In this document: positions 21,589 to 30,166 of the stretch, one piece after another | How the letters are laid out: each line of letters begins with the position of its first letter | Numbering within the stretch: the first letter of the stretch is position 1 | Assembly: GCA_028753945.1 (NCBI GenBank) | Contig: JAPNXP010000014.1 | Coordinates: forward strand, 5,270,001 to 5,334,000 | Length of the DNA stretch: 64,000 nucleotides | Direction of reading: 5' to 3' | Source of the DNA: Hexactinellida sp. DTS-2022 | Taxonomy: Eukaryota; Porifera; Hexactinellida | Position numbers and translations under genes: made by a program | The notes under the pieces: generated by a model | The model's database searches: none | Told to the model about the DNA's origin: nothing | What the model saw: the letters and a program-made list of their open reading frames with translations, nothing else

Positions 21589-21788
21589 TCAAAGCTACCG
21601 TGCTTATTATTGTTATTTCATATATTGAAAAGTCCAGAGCACATGTGCCTTATAAAGCAGGCATATGTGCTTTACCTTTGTTTTAATTAGAATTATAAGT
21701 TATATCTTACGTTGCTAGTTCAATGATTAAAAGAATGAGTCTAGGGGGGTTCGAATATTCCACTCTTGTACCTAGTTAATAAGTACAC

Positions 21789-21912
21789 CAGTGATTCCCA
21801 ACCTTTTTAACTGTGGACTTCTATAGTTATTCTGTGGACCCCCTCCCATTGTCCGTAATACATTTTGTGGACCCACTACAACCGTCCATGGACCCCAGGT
21901 TGGGAACCACTG
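21789..21912. mobile_element. hAT-type MITE (124 bp) with 8-bp target duplication
   Basis: The terminal inverted repeats start CAGTGATTCCCAACCT on the left and read CAGTGGTTCCCAACCT on the reverse complement of the right end. They extend ~30 bp into a GTGGAC/GTCCATGGACC region. CAG(T)GGTTCCCAACC termini are typical of hAT elements of the Charlie/MER5 kind. The flanking octamers aagtacac (21781-21788) and acgtacac (21913-21920) match at 7 of 8, fitting the 8-bp target-site duplication of hAT elements. No coding capacity, so it is non-autonomous and depends on a transposase elsewhere. Confidence 0.85.
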
Positions 21913-22301
21913 ACGTACACAAAGGCACCGTCAAAATGTGTACTCCTACCCAAAATTCGTAATAACCAGTAACATTTGTATTATTAAAATGCTTTGAAAA
22001 GTGTAAGTAGACTCTCTGTCAAAAGTGTATCTAATATTAGAAAATTGAGCATTTGGTTTGTATTGTTTAATGATAATTATAATAATTACAATACAGAAAG
22101 TAATATTTGTATACACAAATTAATATTAATTAATACAAATATAAGTTCGCTGGGGTCCCTCAGGGTTGGAGCTAGACAGGAGCTGAGCTGTGAGCGCACT
22201 TGAGACACACTTTCCGCCCCAGCCTAGAAATTGTAGTTAGTAGTTGAGTTATAGGTAGCGAGGGGTGTAGGAGATTGTAGGTCCTCTGAGCGCTAATGGA
22301 G

Positions 22302-22314
22302 AGAGGTGAAGAGA

Positions 22315-22384
<70 letters not shown>

Positions 22385-22660
22385 CATCAGTTTGAGATCT
22401 AAATAATTATTAAATCCGGCGTATATATTCTAATCGTGTTTGTCACAGGTGTTTCGGTCTGTCAGTGTAGACAGAAGTTGCAGGTGTTTTAACTTGCAAA
22501 CTAATTAATTTCTACACTCAATATCCGCTGTGTATGTTTTGTACTTTGCAGGCCTGAACACCTGTGACATACTCGAAAAGTATATATACGCCGGATTTAC
22601 AAATTATTTTAATCTTCAATTGATGCCGCTCTCGCTCTCGCTTTTCACCTCTCGTTCCAT
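22302..22660. repeat. Nested inverted repeat with expanded GA tract
   Basis: The arms at about 22302-22465 and 22550-22660 are reverse complements with divergence. Shared blocks are AATCCGGCGTATATAT and GTCACAGGTGTT, then outward a CAT.AATTGA-like stretch, the GA-rich strand, and CCTCTGAGCG.TAATGG. The left arm contains a pure (GA) run of about 64 bp (22319-22382), where the right arm has only a short interrupted version, so the run expanded after the arms formed. The ~85-bp centre is AT-rich. Confidence 0.65.
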
Positions 22661-23060
22661 TATCGCTCAGAGGGTACCAAATTGGGTACCCTCGTGTCCA
22701 TTGCAATTTGCTACTGCTGCGCCCCTTTTCTCAACTGATTGGGATCGATAAGGTGTAGGGAGCAACTTGCGGAGGTTGCGAACTACGCTTTATGGTGAAA
22801 CTTTAGTTGGGGAAAGGGGCATCCGACAGTACTGCGATTATAAATTTGGGAGAGTATACTAACTTGGGTATATCTCACTTGTCATTCCATTGGGCTGGTG
22901 TTGTCCCCTGCTTCTTGGCTGGCTTTTGAACCTCAATGAGTGGCAATCGGCTTGCGGAGGCCGAGCGTTGCTTGTTGGGGGGAGATTCCAGTGATGAGTA
23001 GGGGGTCCGCCGGCACCGGCCCTTCGTTTGCATCTTGAACTCTCTGCGGTCTAGAAGTTC
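22650..23060. repeat. Direct repeat copy A (about 410 bp)
   Basis: Copy A matches copy B at 23614-24023 at a constant offset of 964 bp. I counted about seven single-base differences, so they are ~98% identical. The unit is GC-richer than neighbouring spacers. It starts with a near-palindrome (GGTACC ... GGTACC) and contains GCAAC/GTTGC and CCGCCGGCACCGGCCC segments. No ORF is shared. Confidence 0.85.
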
Positions 23061-23074
23061 TCTCTCTCATTGCT

Positions 23075-23600
23075 GATCAGCTCAATTGGTATGCTAGGTT
23101 CCAATTTAATTCCCGTTATATGTATTTTACGCTGCCTCTCTAGTTATCATCATCTCTCATTGCTGTTGTGAAGTGATGTGATCATTTCATTCACCTGGAA
23201 GTCTATGAAACTCTATGGAAGTTCTTCGCTGACAACTGATCAGCTCAATTGGTATGTTAGCTTCCAAATTAATTCCCGTTGTATGTGTTTTACGCTGTCT
23301 CTAGTTATCATCATCTCTCTCTTTCATGCTGATGATGTGATGGGTGCTCATTTAGAAGTTCTTAGGGTGCTCATTAGAAGTTCTTAGGGGCTCATTTAGA
23401 AGTTCCTTAGAAGTTCTTCACTCTAACTCCTCAGCGCTCAGATCAGCTCAATTGGTAAGCTAGCCGTTGTTAGCCGTTGTAATTCCCGTTGTAATTCCCG
23501 TTGTATGTATATTTACGCTGCCTTCTAGTTATCCCTCTCGCCTCTAACCGATGGACTGATGTGACTGGTGCTCATTTAGAAGTTCTTCACTCACAACTTA
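23075..23600. repeat. Tandem array between the direct repeats (3 units)
   Basis: Three degenerate units begin with GATCAGCTCAATTGGTA at 23075, 23238 and 23441. Each continues through an AATTCCCGTT and a TTTACGCTG block, then TAGTTATC, with AGAAGTTCTT linkers between units that are themselves repeated several times (23340-23420). Unit spacing is 163 and 203 bp. The opening words resemble a tRNA A-box, but no tRNA fold or correctly spaced B-box is present. Confidence 0.65.
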
Positions 23601-23613
23601 GAAGACCTCTTTA

Positions 23614-24023
23614 CCTCGTTCCATTATCGCTCAGAGGGTACCAAATTGGGTACCCTCGTATCCATTGCAATTTGCTAGTGCTGCGCCCCTTTTCTCAACT
23701 GATTGGGATCCATAAGGTGTAGGGAGCAACTTTCGGAGGTTGCGAACTACGCTTTATGGTGAAACTTTAGTTGGGGAAAGGGGCGTCCGACAGTACTGCG
23801 ATTATAAATTTGGGAGAGTATACTAACTTGGGTATATCTCACTTGTCATTCCATTGGGCTGGTGTTGTCCCCTGCTTCTTGGCTGGCTTTTGAACCTCAA
23901 TGAGTGGCAATCGGCTTGCGGAGGCCGAGCGTTGCTTGTTGGGGGGAGATTCCAGTGATGAGTAGGGGGTCCGCCGGCACCGGCCCTTCGTTTGCATCTG
24001 AACTCCTCTGCGGTCTAGAAGTC
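23614..24023. repeat. Direct repeat copy B (about 410 bp)
   Basis: Second copy of the unit at 22650-23060, same orientation, ~98% identical by eye, which implies a recent duplication. It lies just inside the right inverted arm of the composite element. Confidence 0.85.
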
Positions 24024-24170
24024 CTTTGCTGTACCTTTCCACCAGAGTTGTGAAGTAAAGAACTGAAGTAAAGAACTTCGAGGGCCCCCAACTTATATTT
24101 GTATTAATATTACTTTCTGTATTGGAATTATTATAACATTAAACAATGTCTCAATTTCCTATTAGAACAC

Positions 24171-24487
24171 GGGATACAATAAACTAAGAATTGGAACTAA
24201 ATTAATTATATCCAACAATTATGCTCCTTATACGAATTTCAATTGCTACATTTGTTACTAAAATACACAATTGGAGTTACAGATTCGTTGTACAAAAATG
24301 GGGTTATGGCTATTATAATCAGTTACCTGGCACCATGTTGCTTATTATAGGAATATAAAATATTACCACCATGCGAAAAATATAACTTGCTATCCCCTAT
24401 TTCTAGTAAAAGTTTATAATACGAGATTGCGGCGTGGTGGTGCCGGTGGTTATTACATTATACAAATAGGATCTAATTTTAGAAAAG
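24171..24487. other. AT-rich spacer
   Basis: The 317 bases between the composite element and the 3' end of the MPG gene contain no gene or repeat that I can recognise. Confidence 0.5.
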
Positions 24488-25192
24488 CTATTTTTTCTTT
24501 GATTTGAAGACTCTCTTCTTTGGGTTTGGCGCTGTACAACTCACATAAGCATTGTCTCTAAGATAGAACCTCAGTGGCTTCATTGACCATTCAGGCCCCG
24601 CGTAGTATACACCAATCCTAGGTCCAGATACAATACTAATAGACTCTTCGGGCTCATCTCTAGGTCTGTACTCTAGCCAAATCGTATCGCTGCTGGTCAC
24701 CTGCTGTTTGTCTACATTGGCTCGGATTATCCCCAGCGCCTGCGCTAGCTTAGATGGTCCATTGCACAAGTCTTTATCTTTCTTTATTGTTCCTTTGCTT
24801 TTCCTGTTCTTTTCTCTCCTTGCCTTCATGATATCAATCCCGCCCACCGGCTCCAAGGCACGCACGAGCACTGCGGCCCCCGCTCCCTTTGCCGAGACGT
24901 TATAGCAGCAGTACATGCCGTATACGTTATACACGTAGCTCGTTCCAGGCGCCAGGAACATTGAATCGTTCTTGGGTGTTCTCTTGCCCTCAAAAGAGTG
25001 AGCCGCCTTGTCCTCTCCTCCCAGATACGCCTCTGTCTCCACTATTCTCCCAGAACACACCCCGTCATCAGTACTGTGTGCGAGAGTGCAGCCTAACAGG
25101 CGTTTGGCTAAGCTCTCACAGTCAATGTCGAAGAAAGACTCGTTTGTAATCCTGGCGGGGGTTCCGGATAGTTTGGGATATTTGGTAGCCAT
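24488..25192 (-). CDS. MPG: DNA-3-methyladenine glycosylase (AAG/MPG family)
   Basis: The 234-residue base-excision repair glycosylase removes alkylated and deaminated purines. It contains LAKRLLGCTLAH, the catalytic-Glu segment GRIVETEAYLG, AAHS, the YVYNVYGMYCCYNVS strand, VLVRALEPVGG and LCNGPSKLAQALGI, and ends in a PLRFYLRDNAYVS strand and a lysine-rich tail. This matches human MPG without its disordered N-terminus. One exon. It is divergent from the ALDH3 gene, the two ATGs being 198 bp apart in a shared promoter with a CACGTG near 25284. Confidence 0.95.
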   Translation of the reverse strand: MATKYPKLSGTPARITNESFFDIDCESLAKRLLGCTLAHSTDDGVCSGRIVETEAYLGGEDKAAHSFEGKRTPKNDSMFLAPGTSYVYNVYGMYCCYNVSAKGAGAAVLVRALEPVGGIDIMKARREKNRKSKGTIKKDKDLCNGPSKLAQALGIIRANVDKQQVTSSDTIWLEYRPRDEPEESISIVSGPRIGVYYAGPEWSMKPLRFYLRDNAYVSCTAPNPKKRVFKSKKK

Positions 25193-25389
25193 CAGCCACC
25201 TAATAAATTATAAAATACTAATAGCCATTGCTTTAGCTAGCCACATTTATAAATCTTATCTAATTTTGATCAATTTCAAACTCACGTGTTTCGATCCAGA
25301 TACAATTACCTCACGCTGAATAAGTCCTAATATAAATAGGCTATAAGGAATAATTATTATGCACTAACACTGAGATCACAATTTCACTA

Positions 25390-26985
25390 ATGGGGACTGA
25401 GACGCCATTCAAAATACAGGAATACTACACGAATGATGATCAGATACGAGAGACGTATGAATCGCTCAAGAAAAGTGTGAGGTCTCAACGCGCCTTCCCC
25501 GTTTCTTTCCGCAAGGAGCAGCTGCGGCAGTTGTTCAAGATAGTCCTGAATGAGAGAGAGGTCATTTGCGAGGCTCTGCTGAAAGACTTGCACAAAGGCT
25601 ATTCCGAGTCCATAATAATGGAGTTGAGCGTAATAGAGAACGAGTTGCGTCTTTTCGCCTCCAGGTTGGACGAATGGACGAGGCCCGAGTACGTGTCGAA
25701 GTCGCTCTTATTCGCGCTTGATGACGTCCACATTGTCCGCGATCCGCTCGGCATGGTGCTCATAATCGGTGCGTGGAACTACCCAATCCAGCTGACCCTG
25801 CTGCCGCTCGCGGGCGCCATCGCGGCAGGAAACTGCGTTTTGCTGAAACCGTCCGAACTGGCCCCGCACTGCGCCAAGGTAGTTACGGACCTGGTGACTA
25901 AGTATTTGGATCCTGCGTGCTACAAGGTCCTGAATGGGGGCGCGGAAGAGACGCAGAAGATGCTCAGCTACCACTGGGACCACATATTCTACACTGGGAA
26001 TAACAGAGTCGCTAAGCTGGTCCTTAAAGCCGCCTCGAACCACCTGACGCCCGTGACGCTGGAGCTGGGAGGCAAGAACCCGGCCTACGTGCACTCAGAC
26101 ATAGACGTGAAGGTGACAGCGCAGCGCTTGGCGTGGGCTAAGTTCGTTAACGCCGGACAGACGTGCGTGGCGCCCGACTTCGTCCTATGCCACAAATCTG
26201 TGGCGGACGCTCTGACAGATGAGCTTATCAAAGCTGTGAAGAAATTCTATACAGATGATCCTAAAACCTTCGAGCAGTACGGCAGGATCATAAACAAGAT
26301 CCACCTGAGCAGGGTCACTAAGCTGCTTGACAACACCAAGGGACAGGTGGCATTAGGCGGGGACAGTGACCCAGAAGAGAGGTACATATCGCCCACCATT
26401 GTGAAGAATGTTAAGATGGATGATAGTTTGTTGACCGACGAAATATTCGGTCCAGTTCTCCCTATCGTGCAGGTCGACTCGTACAATGAAGCTCTGAATA
26501 TAATAAACGACGCAGGTATGTGCTAGCTTACGGTGAGTTATGAGTGCTAATCTGTTTGTGCTGTAGAGTTTAAGAGCCTCTCTCTGTACGTCTTCTGTAA
26601 GGACAAGAAGATCGCCGAGACTTTCCGCGACAGGACGACCTCTGGCAGCTTCGTGGCTAACGACTCTGTCATCCAAGGCGGCTGCATCACGCTTCCCTTC
26701 GGCGGGGTGGGTCACAGCGGGACAGGGGCCTACCACGGCAGATTCTCTTTCGACAATCTGACGCACAGCAAGGCTGTGCTCATGAAGACGCAGGGGGGAG
26801 AGGCAGTAACCGCGCTGCGCTACCCGCCCATCTCCAGGAAGACGGCCGACAGACTCTACTATATGATCATTCACAGGGAGGGCATCGGGAAAATGCTCGC
26901 GTGGCTGAAGACTACGGTATTTGTCGCTGCCATCGTAGTCCTTGTCTTGGTCGTAGACAGGACTGTACTGCGCTCTTTGCTGTGA
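25390..26985 (+). CDS. Fatty aldehyde dehydrogenase, ALDH3 family, membrane-anchored
   Basis: Two exons, 25390-26515 and 26567-26985, join in phase 1 across a 51-nt intron, giving 514 residues. The enzyme oxidises long-chain aldehydes with NAD+. Family motifs are IGAWNYPIQLTLLPLAGAI, LKPSELAPH, the glutamate motif TLELGGKNPAYV, the catalytic cysteine in NAGQTCVAPD, and LPFGGVGHSGTGAYHG after the intron. The C-terminal ~25 residues are a hydrophobic helix (starting TTVFVAAIVV) like the ER/peroxisome tail anchor of ALDH3A2. Without splicing, the first exon would stop two codons into the intron. Confidence 0.93.
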
Positions 26986-27171
26986 TTAGCTACCTAGCTA
27001 TCTATCGAGTAGTTACGAACCTTATGAGACAGCCCCTTTATCGAAACTATATATGAATTTATATTATTTCTATAGGTCTATTTTATTCGTTTATAACAAT
27101 GTATATTCTATGGTCTTACACTTAGTGATTATATGTTTATTCCCTTATAATGCTATTGAGTTAGACAGCCT

Positions 27172-27405
27172 ATGGAGGAGTACCTGCTGTATGACGTGAT
27201 ACACCCGCTGGTGCTGGAGGAGAGCATGATAGACGGACGCTGGAAGATGGAGCGGGTCCCGGACGAGGACATTGAGGTGATAGAGAACGAGTATCCGTGT
27301 CTGGACGATATTGACAGCCAGTGGTATGCTGGTACCATCGTGGAGGATAAGATTTGGAACGATAGACTTATTGCAACCAAGTACACTTTGTGTATGGATC
27401 ATTGA
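27172..27405 (+). CDS. ANAPC13: Anaphase-promoting complex subunit 13-like
   Basis: A 77-residue acidic protein. The motif MIDGRWKMERVPDEDIEVIENE matches the core of APC13 (D-x-W-x3-x-L/V-P-x-E-D-V/I), and a following E-DKIWNDRL segment matches the family's EMKWTDLAL. APC13 is a small TPR-stabilising subunit of the cell-cycle ubiquitin ligase APC/C. Length and acidity are typical (human 74 residues). It lies 186 bp after ALDH3 and 71 bp before the next gene. An acceptor-like gttagacag is 3 bases upstream of the ATG. Confidence 0.72.
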   Translation: MEEYLLYDVIHPLVLEESMIDGRWKMERVPDEDIEVIENEYPCLDDIDSQWYAGTIVEDKIWNDRLIATKYTLCMDH

Positions 27406-27476
27406 ATTCGTGTTACTTATTAATTTAGATGCTTATTGAGTAATCAGAAAATTAACTTGTAGTCAGGAGTCATATT

Positions 27477-28964
27477 ATGATTAATCTATTTGGAGTTAGC
27501 TTTGCAATGGCTACGAACTCTGCTATGACAATCGCGAAACTCGGCACCTACTCAGACAGGTCCCTATTTGAGCCCTACAGGGCAGAAATAATAAACATCC
27601 TGTCCGGCCACCTGACCACGGAGCTCATCCAGCAGATCCGCTTCCTAAACGGGTTCGAAGTTGAGAACCCAATTAGCAGAAAGTCGGGCGAGGAGGAGGC
27701 CACTCAGTTCGTGTCTGAGCTGTACAGTCGGAAGCTGCTCTCCCTCTCGCACCTGCAGGCCCAGCTGCGGCTCTTCCAGCAGCTGCGGCTGGCGGGAGAG
27801 CTGCAGGAGATCTGCGGGCGGCTGCCCCCCTCTGACCTGGAGCTAGACAGACGGTACGCAGAGGTGGACATACCAGAGAGGATGGCTAAGCGGTCCAGAG
27901 GGTTCCTGCTGAGAGACCCAGCCGCCAGAATCGCGGTTGTTAACACCTTCAGAGACGGACTGCCCAACTTTGATAACTTCAAAGTTAGATTTTCCCCGCC
28001 CCTATCAGGAGCAGAGATCGCCCAGTGCAGCTCCGTCATAAAGCTGCTGCAGCTTCTGGACACACGCAGGGCTCTCTGCTGGAGGAAATTCCTAGCCAAC
28101 CTCGAGGGCGCTGGCTGTTTGTACGAGGCCAGAAACCTTAGGAAGAACTTTGCGCTGCAGAAGGTCCCCTTTGATTTCGACGCGGAGTTAGTTTCCAGCG
28201 AGCTAGAAGGCAGTGTCGTAACTATAGGGGCCTTCTTCATTCCGTATGCAGAGGATTACGAAGATAGGCCTTGGAGGAGTGAAAAGTATTTTCCCGTTGG
28301 GACGTATGTTAACGGCAAGTCTCTGGAGAGCATCCGGGTGGATCTGATTACAATCGTTAGCAGCGAGGTCCTGCCGGGCCTGCAGGCCCCGCTCTGCTTC
28401 CTGTACCAGGTAGCGCTGGACCAGGGCCCGCTCTCGGACAAGCAGAGCTTCCAAGAGAGGGCCACCAGGTTCCTGGGACAGCTGAGCGAGAGGAGAGAGC
28501 TGAGCCTCTCTCTGCTTATAGAGATTCTCTGCTGTCTGGAGGCGGTGGCGGTGGCCGCTAAGCTGCAGAACGTGTTCGGCCAGCTGAGCCGAGAAACCCA
28601 GGCACTGGACAGGGAGTACTGCAGCATTGTCAAGCTAAAGCTGTCCAGCAAGAAGACAGGCGTTAGCCTTAAGCAGTTCAGATACCGTCTCTGTCTGGCG
28701 AGGACTTTCAGAGATATTTCCTTGGAGGCAGCTCTGGACTTTGCACGTGTCTACTCGGAAACTGGTCCCCCGGCCAAATTCCCTCCCGTCATGGTTGACG
28801 AGCTACAAGATGTCTTCAGGCTATTCGAGCGCGTGGACTCTGTGGAGAATGGGTTGGATTGGGAAGAGTTTAAGGAGATTATCTCCTGTATAGATGCACT
28901 GTCCTCGTATGCACCAAAGTTAAAGAAGTGTGCTAGAGAACTCAACTGCTTAGATCTGATGTAA
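27477..28964 (+). CDS. Protein with duplicated death-effector-like module, no catalytic domain
   Basis: The 495-residue single-exon protein is an internal tandem duplication with a period of ~254 residues. Each half has a death-effector-like six-helix domain (about 35-115 and 291-370), recognisable by a LSG/VSS-x2-L helix, LxFLxG/Y, then FVSELYSRKLLSLSHL or FLGQLSERRELSLSLL and a final helix. A linker with LDRRY/LDREY (123, 377) and a TFRD (157, 410) follows, then a second helical, probably death-fold region. DEDs mediate FADD/caspase-8/FLIP assembly in apoptosis. No caspase, kinase or death domain is attached and the RxDL surface motif is poorly kept. The DED call rests on pattern and helix spacing, not on close sequence identity. 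A second in-frame ATG at 27507 may be the true start. Confidence 0.55.
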   Translation: MINLFGVSFAMATNSAMTIAKLGTYSDRSLFEPYRAEIINILSGHLTTELIQQIRFLNGFEVENPISRKSGEEEATQFVSELYSRKLLSLSHLQAQLRLFQQLRLAGELQEICGRLPPSDLELDRRYAEVDIPERMAKRSRGFLLRDPAARIAVVNTFRDGLPNFDNFKVRFSPPLSGAEIAQCSSVIKLLQLLDTRRALCWRKFLANLEGAGCLYEARNLRKNFALQKVPFDFDAELVSSELEGSVVTIGAFFIPYAEDYEDRPWRSEKYFPVGTYVNGKSLESIRVDLITIVSSEVLPGLQAPLCFLYQVALDQGPLSDKQSFQERATRFLGQLSERRELSLSLLIEILCCLEAVAVAAKLQNVFGQLSRETQALDREYCSIVKLKLSSKKTGVSLKQFRYRLCLARTFRDISLEAALDFARVYSETGPPAKFPPVMVDELQDVFRLFERVDSVENGLDWEEFKEIISCIDALSSYAPKLKKCARELNCLDLM

Positions 28965-29100
28965 ATTCATTTTTAAAATTTAATTGTATATGTTCCATGC
29001 AACCCCTGTGTGGGTTCATGTTTTGTATTTGAATGCATATGCCCTGGAAATATAGGTGCTCGTAAACCTATTCTATTTATTAGACAATCAAATACACAAA

Positions 29101-30069
29101 ATGATGGAGAGTTTGAAGAAGGTACTCTCGTTCATCTTGAACATGCTCCGAGACGTGAGTCTGCGTCTCTACCTCGCATTCCTTTTGACCAGTCTGGTCT
29201 ACCTGTTCTCGCTTAGCTACTACTGCTTGCTGACTCACAGTCTGGCGCTCAAAGCCTACTCCTCCCTCCTGCTATATGACGTCATGTACTTCTTGACATT
29301 CCTAATCATGCTCTGTCTCAACAAATCTCCGGTGCCCCCCAGCTATCCATTCGGATACGAGCGGCTCGACGTAATAGGAATATTTGTCTCCACAATAATC
29401 AACATTCTGATGAGTCTGTCCATTATAAAGCACGCGATAGAGGCGTTCATAGAGACCTACTCTGTTGTTACGACTTACCACACATTCACCTTTGTGCTCA
29501 TAAACATTCTCTTCAGCTGTCTCTTCTCGCACATCCTGCGCTCCAACTGTCCGCACTACGAGCTGCTCTACTCCAGTCAGCCCAACTCCATCTCCTACCA
29601 GCACAAGCTCTACAAGAACGTCACGTTCCTGTCCTCCCTTCTCCCTGGCAAGATGAGCGCCCTGACCATTGTCAATATAGTCTGTGGCGTGGCAGTGGTT
29701 CTCTCCCAGGTCTTGATAGAGCTGGACAATCTCCTACACGCAGACCTGGTAGCCACCGTGTTCATTACGCTCATGACCATCAGCACCTTCCTGCCCATAG
29801 CCGTCTCCACCGGCAGGATCCTGCTGCAGTCCCTCAGCCCCGCCGACGCGCAGACCATGGACAAGCTGCTGAGGGAGGCGTCCACGTTCGACGGAGTCGT
29901 GGAGATAGAGCGCGAGTACTTCTGGCGAGTCGGCTTCAAGTCGCTAGCGGCCTCCATGCACGTTAGGGTGAGGGCGGGCACCAACAGCCAGGAGGTGCTC
30001 TCTCAGCTGTTCAGCCACTTCGCGCCACACATCCCCTACCTGACTATACAGGTTGTATTGGGACAGTGA
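29101..30069 (+). CDS. SLC30A6: Zinc transporter 6-like cation diffusion facilitator
   Basis: The 322-residue membrane protein is collinear with ZnT6: YPFGYERLDVIGIFVSTI, a KHAIEAF helix, VLIELDNLLHADLVAT, then SGKVLLQ-like STGRILLQSLSP and the cytoplasmic domain DKLLREASTFDGVVEIEREYFWRVGFKSLAASMHVRVR. ZnT6 is the non-transporting partner of ZnT5 in Golgi zinc loading. Here too the HxxxD zinc site of active ZnTs is incomplete, since in TM5 only the Asp remains. It is shorter than vertebrate ZnT6 (461) because the C-terminal tail is missing. The first ATG of the frame is at 29101. Confidence 0.85.
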   Translation: MMESLKKVLSFILNMLRDVSLRLYLAFLLTSLVYLFSLSYYCLLTHSLALKAYSSLLLYDVMYFLTFLIMLCLNKSPVPPSYPFGYERLDVIGIFVSTIINILMSLSIIKHAIEAFIETYSVVTTYHTFTFVLINILFSCLFSHILRSNCPHYELLYSSQPNSISYQHKLYKNVTFLSSLLPGKMSALTIVNIVCGVAVVLSQVLIELDNLLHADLVATVFITLMTISTFLPIAVSTGRILLQSLSPADAQTMDKLLREASTFDGVVEIEREYFWRVGFKSLAASMHVRVRAGTNSQEVLSQLFSHFAPHIPYLTIQVVLGQ

Positions 30070-30166
30070 ACACTTCCTTGCTATGCTGTATATATTTTAG
30101 TGACTCAATTCAATTGCAATTATCAGTTGCTCTTAATGCTCACTAAACTAGACTGTGCTCTATAGA

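Larger units (their letters stand above)
22025..24170. mobile_element. Inverted-repeat-bounded composite element, ~2.1 kb, non-coding
   Basis: The left arm (about 22025-22161) and right arm (about 24076-24170) are imperfect inverted repeats. Shared landmarks, left versus reverse complement of right, are TCTAATA, AAATTGAG, ATTGTTTAATG, AATACAGAAAGTAATATT, AATACAAATATAAGTT and GGGG(T/G)CCCTC. The left arm carries a ~20-bp palindromic insertion (TATACACAAATTAATATTAA). Inside lie a second inverted repeat with an expanded GA run, two near-identical ~410-bp direct repeats and a tandem array between them. No ORF resembles a transposase, so this looks like a non-autonomous (MITE/foldback-like) DNA element that has accumulated nested duplications. 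No clear target duplication was found at the ends, so family and exact limits are uncertain. Confidence 0.6.

Noticed and set aside
22750-22870. Possible spliced-leader RNA inside the 410-bp repeat (CTTTATG then GTGAAA, later AAATTTGGG as an Sm-like site)
   Set aside because: The donor is weak, the Sm-like site has only three T residues, and no matching leader can be checked from this window alone.
23075-23130. AGCTCAATTGGTA followed by GGTTCCAAT, resembling tRNA A and B boxes
   Set aside because: The two words are only about ten bases apart and no tRNA fold exists; treated as part of the tandem array.
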